Source: Methylotenera sp. (GTDB taxonomy: Bacteria > Pseudomonadota > Gammaproteobacteria > Burkholderiales > Methylophilaceae). Taken from it: a DNA stretch of 8,442 nt. Shown one piece after another: positions 1-7,294 of this stretch. The stretch is taken from positions 1-8,442 of the forward strand of contig JAIYEJ010000084.1 of the NCBI GenBank assembly GCA_027487055.1, given 5' to 3'. The translations under genes and the position numbers were made by a program. Each line of letters begins with the position of its first letter. Positions within the stretch are counted from its first letter, which is position 1. The notes under the pieces are model-generated. The model was not told the origin of the DNA, did not search any database, and saw only the letters and a program-made list of their open reading frames with translations.

Positions 1-17
1 AAAAAAAAAAAAAAAAA
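1..17. repeat. Poly-A run at window edge
   Basis: Seventeen consecutive A's open the window and pass directly into the in-frame coding sequence of the acid phosphatase. In family members the residues just before YTLADNFF are mixed, with only one or two Lys/Arg. A five-lysine run is therefore unlikely to be native and fits a contig end or homopolymer artefact better. Confidence 0.6.
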
Positions 18-869
18 TACACACTTGCAGACAACTTCTTTCAAGGGGCATTTGGCGGCTCTTTTCTAAACCACTTTTGGTTAGCTTGCGCTTGCACACC
101 GCGTTATGAAAACGCGCCTGAGGAGCTACAAATTAAACTTGATGTCGATGGAAAATTACTTAAAGATGGTCAAATTATTGATGGTTTTGTGGTGAACACA
201 CTACAACCTACTTCAGCGCCTTTTTATCCTGACACCAAACTAATTAAACAATTACCCCCGCAAAATATGCCAACCATTGGCGATCGCTTATCTGAAAAAA
301 ATATTAATTGGGCATGGTATGCAGGCGGATGGAACGATGCAAGCGCAGGCAAAGCAGACAAAAATTTTCAATTTCACCACCAACCATATGTTTACTTTAG
401 CCGCTATGCCGAGGGCACTGCTGAACGTTCAGCGCATTTAAAAGACGAAACTGACTTTATTGAAGCCATAGAAACAGGCACGCTACCTGCTGTGTCTTTC
501 TATAAACCTATAGGTGCGCTCAATGAGCATCCAGGCTATGCTGATGTAATTTCTGGTGAGCTACATATCGCAGATTTACTTGGACGCATAGAAGCTAGCC
601 CTCAATGGAAAAATACCTTGGTCATTGTGACTTATGATGAAAATGGTGGCTTTTGGGATCACGTTGCACCCCCTAAAAAAGACCGCTGGGGACCTGGCAC
701 ACGCGTTCCAGCCCTGATCATTTCACCTTTTGCAAAGCGTGGATTTGTTGATCATACTGAATACGACACTACATCAATCCTTAAATTGATAGAATCACGC
801 TTTGGTTTAACGCCCCTAACCGAGCGTGACGCCAATACAAACAACTTCAATAATGCCCTAGCATTCTAA
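3..869 (+). CDS. acpA: Acid phosphatase / phospholipase C family protein (AcpA-like), 5'-truncated
   Basis: C-terminal part of a phosphoesterase-family (Pfam 04185 type) enzyme, the group that includes AcpA acid phosphatases and PlcC phospholipases; these are usually exported and hydrolyse phosphate esters. The frame is open from the window edge, so the GTG at 189 is not the start: codons from position 18 read YTLADNFF, then GGSFLNHFWL, a conserved family block whose Ser probably corresponds to the nucleophile (inferred by alignment from memory). Further family signatures are the NEHPGYAD segment near 525 and TYDENGGFWDHVAPP near 631-675, expected metal/phosphate-binding residues, followed by GPGTRVPALIISPFA. 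The end, NNFNNALAF, matches typical AcpA C-termini. About 284 residues are visible of a protein usually around 450-550, so the signal peptide and N-terminal metal ligands lie outside the window. The first five codons fall in a run of A's and read as lysines; their reality is doubtful. Family assignment is firm; substrate is not determined. Confidence 0.88.
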   Translation, partial: KKKKKYTLADNFFQGAFGGSFLNHFWLACACTPRYENAPEELQIKLDVDGKLLKDGQIIDGFVVNTLQPTSAPFYPDTKLIKQLPPQNMPTIGDRLSEKNINWAWYAGGWNDASAGKADKNFQFHHQPYVYFSRYAEGTAERSAHLKDETDFIEAIETGTLPAVSFYKPIGALNEHPGYADVISGELHIADLLGRIEASPQWKNTLVIVTYDENGGFWDHVAPPKKDRWGPGTRVPALIISPFAKRGFVDHTEYDTTSILKLIESRFGLTPLTERDANTNNFNNALAF

Positions 870-894
870 GTACTCCTTGTTATTAATTTATCAA

Positions 895-908
895 TTGACG
901 CATATCAA
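895..908 (+). promoter_or_regulatory. FNR/Anr-like box upstream of the MgtC/DUF4010 gene
   Basis: TTGAC-GCAT-ATCAA matches the FNR/Anr consensus TTGAT-N4-ATCAA at 9 of 10 defined bases and is a near-perfect dyad. Its centre is 901.5. A weak -10 (TACACT, 930-935) would place it near -41, a class II position. Relative to the stronger TATAAT at 969-974 it would sit near -80, a possible class I position. The match is visible; regulation is inferred. Confidence 0.45.
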
Positions 909-946
909 CACGCTTTAGCCCAATAGATATACACTAAGCTACTAGA

Positions 947-976
947 AAATTATAGAGAGTGCTTTCGCTATAATTT
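947..976 (+). promoter_or_regulatory. -10 hexamer embedded in a 9-bp inverted repeat
   Basis: A perfect TATAAT lies at 969-974, about 36 bases before the start codon at 1011. It falls within the right arm of a perfect inverted repeat: AAATTATAG at 947-955 and CTATAATTT at 968-976, with a 12-base spacer. No good -35 hexamer is visible at 16-18 bp upstream, so the promoter may need an activator. The repeat could be an operator or could be a chance dyad in AT-rich DNA. Confidence 0.45.
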
Positions 977-1010
977 ACCCGCATGAATAAATTCGTTGGG
1001 GAGTTAATAA

Positions 1011-2264
1011 ATGCCTAGTGTAGTTGATTTAGAACTCTGGCTTAATTTGGCGGTTGCCTTGGGTATTGGTTTGCTCATCGGTGCAGAGCGTGAACGTAAT
1101 AAAGGATCTGGTCCTGACAGGTCATCTCAAGGCATACGTACGTTTACCATTGCGTCACTTCTTGGTGCTGTAAGTACAATTTTTAACTTTTGGTTACTTG
1201 TGACTTCTGTAATTTGTGTGATGGTTTTTACAGCTGTTTCTAGCAATAACAAACAAGAAAATGACCCTGGTAACACTACAGAAATCGCCTTGCTATTGAC
1301 TGTGATTTTGGGTGGCTTAGCCATCAATCAACCTGCGCTTAGTGCTGCGATTGCAGTAAGTTTGGCAATTTTGCTTGCTGCTACAGATCCCATACATGGC
1401 TTTGTTATCAATATGGTCTCTAAAGATGAGTTAAACGACTTTCTGATTTTAGCGGCTGCAACACTTATCATTTTGCCACTTGTCCCCAATACTTTTATTG
1501 GTCCATTTCAAGCAATTAATCCACGTAACCTTTGGCTGATTGTGATTTTGGTCATGACCATCAGTGCACTGAGTCACCTTGCTTTACGTTGGTTTGGGGC
1601 GCGTATCGGTTTGCCGCTGATAGGTTTAATATCAGGATTCATTTCAAGCATTGCAACAGTAAGCGCAATGGGTGTGCGCGCGAAAGAAACGCCAGATATT
1701 TTAAGTGAAGCGGTTGCAAGCGCAACATTATCAAGCCTAGCAACAATTTTGCAACTGACGCTACTCTTAGCCATTGTTCACCCTGCTACGTTAAAGACAC
1801 TGGCTATTCCACTAGCTTTTGGAGGCGTTTCTATAGTGATTTATGGTTTAGTTGTTGCCATAAACACATTTCAAAAAGATAAAACCGAAACTTCTAATAT
1901 TACTAAATCGTTTAGTGTCAAACATGCACTTATACTGGCTGCGGTCATAGGGGTGATCCTTATTATGTCAGCTGCTTTAAATGTTTGGTTTGGGCAAGCT
2001 GGATTGGTGATTGCTTCTGGCATTGCTGGGTTAGCCGATGTACATGCCCCGACTATTGCGGTCGCAACTCTTGCCGCAACTGGTAAACTTGCTGTAGAAA
2101 ATGCTGCCATGCCAATTTTAGTGGCTTTTACTGCCAACTCAGTTGCCAAAGCTATCATGGCTGTCATTAGCGGTAGCAAAAATTATTACAAAAAAGTAAT
2201 TTTAGGTTTAATTGTGCAAGTAAGTTCATTATGGGTAGGATGGTGGTTAATCAATGCAGTCTAG
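1011..2264 (+). CDS. MgtC/SapB family membrane protein with DUF4010 C-terminal domain
   Basis: A 417-residue polytopic inner-membrane protein. Residues about 8-125 form the MgtC/SapB domain, marked by GIGLLIGAERERNKG (18-32), a following Asp (D36), and GIRTF (41-45). Residues about 145-385 match DUF4010, with PRNLWLIVILVMTISALSHLALRW around 171-194 and GLPLIGLISGFISSIATVSAM around 200-220. Hydrophobic segments run through most of the chain, about ten to eleven in total, with a short polar loop at 285-303. Length is normal for this two-domain architecture. MgtC itself is linked to magnesium limitation and inhibition of ATP synthase in pathogens, but the DUF4010 fusions are uncharacterised, so no transport substrate is assigned. 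The start is supported by GGGGAG at 998-1003, seven bases upstream. It is a stand-alone gene after the phosphatase, with its own promoter-like region, and ends 60 bases before the next cluster. Confidence 0.9.
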   Translation: MPSVVDLELWLNLAVALGIGLLIGAERERNKGSGPDRSSQGIRTFTIASLLGAVSTIFNFWLLVTSVICVMVFTAVSSNNKQENDPGNTTEIALLLTVILGGLAINQPALSAAIAVSLAILLAATDPIHGFVINMVSKDELNDFLILAAATLIILPLVPNTFIGPFQAINPRNLWLIVILVMTISALSHLALRWFGARIGLPLIGLISGFISSIATVSAMGVRAKETPDILSEAVASATLSSLATILQLTLLLAIVHPATLKTLAIPLAFGGVSIVIYGLVVAINTFQKDKTETSNITKSFSVKHALILAAVIGVILIMSAALNVWFGQAGLVIASGIAGLADVHAPTIAVATLAATGKLAVENAAMPILVAFTANSVAKAIMAVISGSKNYYKKVILGLIVQVSSLWVGWWLINAV

Positions 2265-2324
2265 AGATATAAAGTCATTTTTTTGAAAAGTAGCGCTTTT
2301 AATTAGTCTTAATCATAAATTATT

Positions 2325-3077
2325 TTGCATAACTCTATCAGTATCGCTACATTTAATATGCATAAGGGTTTTACCCATTTTAATGCCCGATTTGCTCTGC
2401 AAAGCCAGCGTGAATTACTCAGGAAATTACATGCAGATGTAATTTTTTTGCAAGAAGTGCAAGATGTACATATCAAGCATAGTAAACGTTTTAATGCATG
2501 GTCAACATCAGGGCAATTAGAGTATTTGGCAGATTCTATTTGGTCTGATTATGCCTATGGTAAAAATTCCATTTACCCCGCGGGTCATCATGGCAATGCG
2601 CTACTTTCGAAGTTTCCTATTACCAAATCATATAATCAGGATATTTCTGCGCATGCTTCGGAACAGCGCGGCATGTTACATTGTGAAATCGAAGTGCCAA
2701 ATTGGGACATAACGCTGCATGCTGTTTGCGTTCATTTAGGTCTTCTTGCGCCTTGGCGACGCCAACAATTATTGGATATTGCACATTATATTGAACAGAA
2801 TATCCCTGCTGACGCCCCATTAATAATTGCAGGTGATTTTAATGATTGGAGCATGCGTGCAGGACACCAGTTTTCTAAACAGCTAACACTGCATGAAGTT
2901 TTTGAGCGTCATCTTGGTAAGCCCGCACGAAGCTTTCCTGCTTTGCTACCAATACTAAGAATGGACCGCATTTATGTTCGAAACTTTAAGATTAAACAGG
3001 TTGAAGTACACGCTGGAGCACACTTTTTAAATATTTCCGACCATGCAATTCTTACAGCCGAGTTGATAAAAGCATAA
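2325..3077 (+). CDS. ybhP: Endonuclease/exonuclease/phosphatase (EEP) family protein, YbhP-like
   Basis: A 250-residue single-domain EEP-fold hydrolase, close in length to E. coli YbhP (about 253). Metal-dependent phosphodiesterase motifs appear in order: TFNMHKG (9-15, Asn11), FLQEV (41-45, Glu44 as metal ligand), VCVHLGL (134-140, His137), IIAGDFNDW (167-175, Asp171 and Asn173), MDRIYV (213-218) and SDH (238-240, catalytic-type Asp-His pair). No signal peptide is seen. The start is TTG at 2325: an in-frame TAA at 2316-2318 limits extension, leaving only TTG or two ATT codons, while the ATG in NMHKG would delete the first catalytic strand. No Shine-Dalgarno is evident. The stop overlaps the next start by one base (TAATG), implying translational coupling to the ClsB-like enzyme, the same pairing as ybhP-clsB in E. 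coli. The substrate is unknown; a lipid or nucleotide phosphodiester is plausible from context. Confidence 0.85.
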   Translation: MHNSISIATFNMHKGFTHFNARFALQSQRELLRKLHADVIFLQEVQDVHIKHSKRFNAWSTSGQLEYLADSIWSDYAYGKNSIYPAGHHGNALLSKFPITKSYNQDISAHASEQRGMLHCEIEVPNWDITLHAVCVHLGLLAPWRRQQLLDIAHYIEQNIPADAPLIIAGDFNDWSMRAGHQFSKQLTLHEVFERHLGKPARSFPALLPILRMDRIYVRNFKIKQVEVHAGAHFLNISDHAILTAELIKA

Positions 3078-4237
3078 TGCATTTTACTTCTGGAAACAAA
3101 ATCAAACTGTTGCGTAACGGCGCAGAGTATTTCCCTGCATTAGCAAACGCGATTCAAAATGCGCAACATGAAATATATTTACAAACCTATATTTATGAGC
3201 TTGATTCGACTGGAATAATGATTGGTAACGCCCTTAAACAAGCCGCAATGCATGGAGTTGCAGTCAATGTATTATTAGATGGTTTTGGTAGCAAAGATTT
3301 ACCTATCACGTACATAAGTGAACTGAAAAAATTTGGTGTACAAGTAATGTTCTATCGTCCAAAAATTTCCCCATGGTCGCTTCAAAAAGGGCGCTTAAGG
3401 CGTATGCATCGAAAAATAGCGGTAATAGATGGGGAAATTGGGTTTGTTGGTGGCATCAATATCATTGATGATGACAATACGCCTAATCAAATATCACCGC
3501 GTATTGATTATGCTGTACTGATTGAAGGTCCTGTATTAGTTGCGATTAAACATAGCGTACAAAAATTATGGCATCGAATGGCTTGGTTAAATTTTAAAAT
3601 AGCCAATATCAAGGAGTCAGCACACAAGAAAAAGTTAGTACAGCCAGTTTTTGATTTGGGGGTAAAAGTCGCTTTTGTGATACGCGATAACGTATTGCAT
3701 CGACATGATATTGAAAAAGCTTATTTAAATGCAATTAGCGATGCCAAAACTGAAATTATGATTGCTAATGCATACTTTATTCCTGGCAGAAAATTTAGGC
3801 AGGCATTACTTAAGGCGGCCGCGCGTGGGGTCAAAATTAAACTACTATTACAAGGGCGCAAAGAATATATTTTAATGTTTGCTACCCATGCGTTTTATGA
3901 CAAACTTTTAAATGGGGGCATAGAAATATACGAATATCGAAAAAGTTTTATGCACAGCAAGGTTGCAGTCATAGACAACAAATGGGCAACGGTAGGCTCA
4001 TCGAACATTGATCCTTTCAGCCTATTATTAGCAAATGAAGCAAATGTTGTCGTCGAAGATATCCACTTTGCAAACGAGCTAAAAAGTGATATCGAAATTT
4101 CAATTCAGAACGCTTTTCACGTGACATTAGAAACGTGGGAGCAAGACAGCAAACTTAAAAACTTGTTTTCTTGGTTCATGTACGGCCTAGTCAAAATTTT
4201 CTTAAGTATTGTAAGTAATAATGATGACAAAAAATAA
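3077..4237 (+). CDS. clsB: Cardiolipin synthase B-like phospholipase D family enzyme
   Basis: A 386-residue phospholipase D-superfamily protein with two HKD motifs: MHRKIAVID (His111, Lys113, Asp118) followed by GFVGGINI, and MHSKVAVID (His293, Lys295, Asp300) followed by GSSNIDPFS. The pair forms one active site. ClsB enzymes condense phosphatidylglycerol with another phospholipid, or with phosphatidylethanolamine, to make cardiolipin at the inner membrane. Like ClsB, and unlike ClsA, it lacks two N-terminal membrane helices. E. coli ClsB is slightly longer (about 413). The C-terminus has a hydrophobic patch near residues 366-379 (WFMYGLVKIFLSIV) that may anchor it. It starts on the stop codon of the YbhP-like gene and its last 17 bases overlap the start of nnrD, so all three are probably one transcript. 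The YbhN-type membrane protein that follows clsB in E. coli is absent here. ClsB is preferred over a generic PLD nuclease because of length and linkage. Confidence 0.88.
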   Translation: MHFTSGNKIKLLRNGAEYFPALANAIQNAQHEIYLQTYIYELDSTGIMIGNALKQAAMHGVAVNVLLDGFGSKDLPITYISELKKFGVQVMFYRPKISPWSLQKGRLRRMHRKIAVIDGEIGFVGGINIIDDDNTPNQISPRIDYAVLIEGPVLVAIKHSVQKLWHRMAWLNFKIANIKESAHKKKLVQPVFDLGVKVAFVIRDNVLHRHDIEKAYLNAISDAKTEIMIANAYFIPGRKFRQALLKAAARGVKIKLLLQGRKEYILMFATHAFYDKLLNGGIEIYEYRKSFMHSKVAVIDNKWATVGSSNIDPFSLLLANEANVVVEDIHFANELKSDIEISIQNAFHVTLETWEQDSKLKNLFSWFMYGLVKIFLSIVSNNDDKK

Positions 4238-5114
4238 GGATATCAAGATAAAACAACGCATCGCAGAACCTCATTTTTTGACAGCGCGCATGGTTAAGTC
4301 TGCGCTACCAAAGCGTCAGAGCGACGAGCACAAAGGCAACTTTGGTAGCGTGGCCATTTTGGGCGGCTATACGGGCATGGTGGGCGCTGTTTTATTAGCG
4401 GCTAGAGCGGCTTTGCATTGCGGCGCTGGGCGTATTTATGCTGCTATGCTTTGCAAAAATGCTCCTGCAGTTGATATGCTTCAGCCAGAAATCATGTTGC
4501 GGTCTATGCCCGAAATTGCAAAGTTGCCACAACTTGATTGCGTAGTGCTTGGCCCAGGACTAGGTCAATCTATACCAGCAAGCGTTTTATTAGAATTTTG
4601 GCTAGCGCAAAATGTACCGTTGCTATTAGATGCTGACGCACTCAATTTAATATCAATTCATCCGCGATTAGCGGTTATGGTTAAAGAGCGTATCGCGGAA
4701 ACTGTGATCACGCCACACGCAGGTGAGGCTGCAAGATTGTTAGGTGTTAGCGCTCAGCAAATTCAACAAACCCGTACCGAAAGCGCACTTAAATTAGCCA
4801 AAAATTTGCATGCCACGTGTGTGCTTAAAGGCGCAAGTACAATTTGCGCACACTTTGATGGTCATTGGTTTATGAATACCACTGGCAATGTCGGCCTTGC
4901 GAGTGGCGGCACGGGCGATGTGCTCAGTGGCATGATTGGAAGCCTAATTGCACAAGGCTTAAGTACATTAGATGCGGCAAAACTTGGCGTGTATGTGCAT
5001 GGCGCAGCAGCAGATGCGCTTCTTAAAAAGGGCATAGGACCAATCGGGATGACCGCTTCGGAAGTTGCGCTAGAAGCACGCAATGTGCTGAACGCGCTAA
5101 ATTTACGTAATTAA
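4221..5114 (+). CDS. nnrD: ADP-dependent (S)-NAD(P)H-hydrate dehydratase
   Basis: A 297-residue ribokinase-like-fold enzyme of the YjeF C-terminal domain family. It dehydrates the damaged S-epimer of NAD(P)H hydrate back to NAD(P)H, using ADP as phosphate source in bacteria. Motifs seen are HKGNFGSVAILGG (37-49), GPGLG (111-115), LLDADALNL (135-143), TPHAGEAARL (164-173), and GNVGLASGGTGDVLSG (222-237) with the expected catalytic Asp233. The N-terminal epimerase domain present in E. coli Nnr (YjeF) is missing, so this is the stand-alone dehydratase and an NnrE should be encoded elsewhere. The start is ATG 4221 or 4224. Both keep HFLTARMVKSALPKR, which aligns with the usual family N-terminus, so the ATG at 4290 is less likely. 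It overlaps clsB by 17 bases in another frame and ends the cluster before a terminator-like hairpin. Confidence 0.93.
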   Translation: MMTKNKDIKIKQRIAEPHFLTARMVKSALPKRQSDEHKGNFGSVAILGGYTGMVGAVLLAARAALHCGAGRIYAAMLCKNAPAVDMLQPEIMLRSMPEIAKLPQLDCVVLGPGLGQSIPASVLLEFWLAQNVPLLLDADALNLISIHPRLAVMVKERIAETVITPHAGEAARLLGVSAQQIQQTRTESALKLAKNLHATCVLKGASTICAHFDGHWFMNTTGNVGLASGGTGDVLSGMIGSLIAQGLSTLDAAKLGVYVHGAAADALLKKGIGPIGMTASEVALEARNVLNALNLRN

Positions 5115-5140
5115 ACATTCGTATTGGCAACACACTACAT

Positions 5141-5195
5141 AAAAATTCTGCCCTGCGAGCAAATACCCATGTGGGTTGCAGAGCAGTGGTTTTAA
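5141..5195. terminator. Probable bidirectional terminator between convergent operons
   Basis: CTGCCCTGC at 5148-5156 pairs with GCAGAGCAG at 5178-5186, nine positions with one C-A mismatch. The loop carries an inner ACCC/GGGT stem (5165-5168 and 5173-5176). On the + strand the hairpin is followed by TGGTTTTAATGTTT. On the - strand it is followed by the complement of TAAAAATT (5140-5147), giving a T-rich tail. It sits between the ends of nnrD (5114) and the beta-CASP gene (5222), so it could serve both. Confidence 0.65.
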
Positions 5196-5221
5196 TGTTT
5201 ATACATCATATTGAAAAAATA

Positions 5222-6598
5222 TTAATCTATCTCCACGGTTTCAAAGTATTCTGGCACCTGCACGTTCCAGTGTAATTGTTCTTCAATATGCAACCGCATT
5301 GCGTCCGCAGCCACTGGCTCACCATGCGTAATAAAGGTAGTTTTAGGTGCGCGTTCAAAACCGCCTAACCAAGTTAAAATTTCAGTATAATCGGCATGCG
5401 CGGACAGATTCGAAACCAATTCAACTTCGGCACGAACTGGCACATATTGACCATGAATTTTAATGCTTTCAGCACCATCCAACATGGCTGAACCACGTGT
5501 TCCCGCAGCTTGAAAACCAACAAATAGCACCGTATTTTTAGCGTCTGGCGCAAATGCTTTTAAGTGATGAACCACGCGCCCGCCAGAAGCCATGCCGCTT
5601 GCAGAGAGAATAATCATTGGTCCAGTAGTTTCATTTAGCGCCTTAGATTCTTCAATACTATTGATCATGTGTGCTGTGTGGCATAGAGAATGGCTTTGCT
5701 CAGGGGTTAGGCGATGCTCGTTGCGATAATGGTTGAAAATCGCAGTAGCATCTACCGCCATTGGGCTATTAAGATAAACAGGGATATTGTTAGCAATCGC
5801 GCCAGATGATTTCAGTAGATGAATATAATACAGTAGTTCTTGCGCGCGACCGACCGCAAAAACTGGAATTATCAAAACGCCTTTACGCTTCACGGTGCGA
5901 TTGATAATTTCGGCAAGTTTCAATTTTGGGTCAGTGTTTTCATGCAAGCGATTGCCGTAAGTAGACTCTAACACCAAGTAATCGGCATGCTTAATGCACA
6001 CGGGTGCTTTCATTAAAATATCGTTAGGTCTGCCAATATCGCCAGAGAATAGAATAGAAGTTTTGCTATTTTGAATGTACACAAAAGCTGAGCCAAGAAT
6101 ATGCCCACTGGGCGAAAGCTTCGCTTTTAATCCATCACCCAAATCTACCTCTTGCTCATAATCCACAGATGTAAATAACGCGAGTGCATTTTGTGCATCT
6201 TCTTGTGTATAGAGCGGTAGCGCTGGGTGATGCTTAGAAAAACCACCTTTGTTTGCGTACTTCGCTTCTTCTTCTTGCAAATGTGCGGAATCTAACAATA
6301 ACACTTCGCATAAATCTCGCGTCGCCTCACTACAATACACTTTGCCTGAAAAGCCATTTTTTACAAACAAGGGGAGGTAACCGCTATGGTCAATATGGGC
6401 ATGGGTTAGTATGACTGCATCGACCGTTTTTGGGTCTATGGGTAACTTAGCCCAATTTTTAAGTCGCAATTGTTTTAACCCTTGAAACAACCCGCAATCA
6501 ATCATAATGCGCTTTTCGCCGCCTGATTTTGTCTCGCAAGTGAGTAGATATTTTGAACCTGTGACGGTATTTGTTGCACCAAGAAATGTGAGTTTCAT
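5222..6598 (-). CDS. Metallo-beta-lactamase-fold beta-CASP hydrolase (CPSF/YSH1-like RNase family)
   Basis: A 458-residue cytoplasmic protein with the full metallo-beta-lactamase plus beta-CASP layout and an RNA-specificity C-terminal segment. Zinc ligands are visible: THAHIDHSG (His66, His68, Asp70, His71), SGHILGS (His166) and SGDIG (Asp187). Beta-CASP motifs follow: LESTYGNR (Glu211, motif A), SGMASGGRVVHHL (His344/345, motif B), NLSAHADY (His401, motif C), and ITHGEP (His425). This family includes RNA endo- and exonucleases; the bacterial YSH1-like branch is mostly uncharacterised, so RNA cleavage is inferred. I chose ATG at 6598 over the in-frame TTG at 6607 because MKLTFLGATNTVTGS is the standard family beginning and AGG/GAGG lies just upstream. 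With that start it begins 5 bases after the stop of the preceding gene, consistent with one operon. Confidence 0.92.
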   Translation of the reverse strand: MKLTFLGATNTVTGSKYLLTCETKSGGEKRIMIDCGLFQGLKQLRLKNWAKLPIDPKTVDAVILTHAHIDHSGYLPLFVKNGFSGKVYCSEATRDLCEVLLLDSAHLQEEEAKYANKGGFSKHHPALPLYTQEDAQNALALFTSVDYEQEVDLGDGLKAKLSPSGHILGSAFVYIQNSKTSILFSGDIGRPNDILMKAPVCIKHADYLVLESTYGNRLHENTDPKLKLAEIINRTVKRKGVLIIPVFAVGRAQELLYYIHLLKSSGAIANNIPVYLNSPMAVDATAIFNHYRNEHRLTPEQSHSLCHTAHMINSIEESKALNETTGPMIILSASGMASGGRVVHHLKAFAPDAKNTVLFVGFQAAGTRGSAMLDGAESIKIHGQYVPVRAEVELVSNLSAHADYTEILTWLGGFERAPKTTFITHGEPVAADAMRLHIEEQLHWNVQVPEYFETVEID

Positions 6599-6603
6599 TT
6601 GCC

Positions 6604-7203
6604 TCAACCTTTTTTATATTCATTATTTAAAGCAGTTCGGTACCCCTCAACTTTAGCTTCGTAGTTTTCTGCTTCACCAAAATCTAAAAATCGTGCATAA
6701 CGTGCATGCGTTCCTAGGATTTTTCGCGCATGTTTAATCGGGCAAAAATATTGTTCAGTGCGTGCGACGATCTCACTAATATATGCAATCATGCCACTGC
6801 CATAGGCACAATACGTGCAATGGAATTTTTCAATAAAATTAAGGTAATGTAGGTTTTGGCGATCAAAAACAATGTAATCGCCTCGACGTACTTTTTTGAT
6901 GCCATAAATCGGAAAGCAAGTGAGTTGGTAAAAAGTAATAAATAAATCAGTGACCACCATAGGAATAATCATTGAGTAAATAATTGGCCCAGTAATAAGG
7001 TTTTGTGGCCTATCTGTCACTAACCAGCGAAAAAAACTTCTTTTAAGCTTACGATGTGTTTGTTTGATAGATTTTTCAAACTCAATACGCTTTCCTTTAA
7101 TCTGAAAAAACATACTGGTTTGTTGTTCGTTAATTGCGGCATGCAACTCTTCTTCAAGCGATGTAATCTGATTAAGAATTTGTTGAATACGCGCATTACT
7201 CAT
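6604..7203 (-). CDS. Conserved hypothetical membrane-associated protein with Cys/His cluster
   Basis: A 199-residue protein of unknown function. Residues 1-55 are charged and helical with heptad-like Leu/Ile spacing (ILNQITSLEEEL), probably a short coiled coil. A basic stretch at 49-59 (THRKLKRSFFR) leads into one or two hydrophobic segments at about 68-101, likely membrane-embedded. The C-terminal half has FHCTYCAYGSG (Cys129, Cys132) and YFCPIKHA (Cys154, His158), plus His166 in THARY: a C-x2-C ... C-x3-H arrangement that could bind zinc or an iron-sulfur centre. I recall similar conserved hypothetical proteins in proteobacteria but no function. The ATG at 7203 has AGGAG eight bases upstream. 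It is the first gene of a two-gene operon with the beta-CASP hydrolase, which suggests a functional partnership but does not prove it. Confidence 0.8.
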   Translation of the reverse strand: MSNARIQQILNQITSLEEELHAAINEQQTSMFFQIKGKRIEFEKSIKQTHRKLKRSFFRWLVTDRPQNLITGPIIYSMIIPMVVTDLFITFYQLTCFPIYGIKKVRRGDYIVFDRQNLHYLNFIEKFHCTYCAYGSGMIAYISEIVARTEQYFCPIKHARKILGTHARYARFLDFGEAENYEAKVEGYRTALNNEYKKG

Positions 7204-7294
7204 GATTAAAGCTCCTATAAAAATTTAGATTAGCACACCAAAGCAAATTTGAAACATGTAACTTAATTGAATGACTCTTTTATTGAGGTAATTA

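Noticed and set aside
189..869. GTG at 189 as the start of a 226-residue protein
   Set aside because: Conserved family sequence (YTLADNFF, GGSFLNH) continues in frame upstream to position 18, so the gene is truncated by the window, not started here.
1127..2179. Three reverse-strand open frames inside the MgtC/DUF4010 gene
   Set aside because: They are antisense shadows of a well-supported gene with no recognisable family or ribosome binding site.
2286..2300. AAAAG-TAGCG-CTTTT hairpin as a terminator after the MgtC/DUF4010 gene
   Set aside because: The stem is only five mostly A-T pairs with no solid U-run, too weak to call.
2283..2319. TTGAAA as a -35 for the EEP-clsB-nnrD cluster
   Set aside because: No acceptable -10 lies 16-18 bases downstream; the nearest AT-rich hexamers are spaced wrongly.
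4862..5083. Reverse-strand open frame within nnrD
   Set aside because: Antisense to the conserved catalytic region of nnrD, with no family features.
5222..6607. TTG at 6607 as the start of the beta-CASP protein
   Set aside because: It adds only MRQ before the canonical MKLTFLGA beginning, and the ATG at 6598 has purine-rich sequence upstream.
7204..7260. Reverse-strand promoter for the unknown-protein/beta-CASP operon (TGCTAATCT-like extended -10)
   Set aside because: The hexamer matches the consensus at only three positions and the -35 is poor, so the promoter cannot be placed with confidence.
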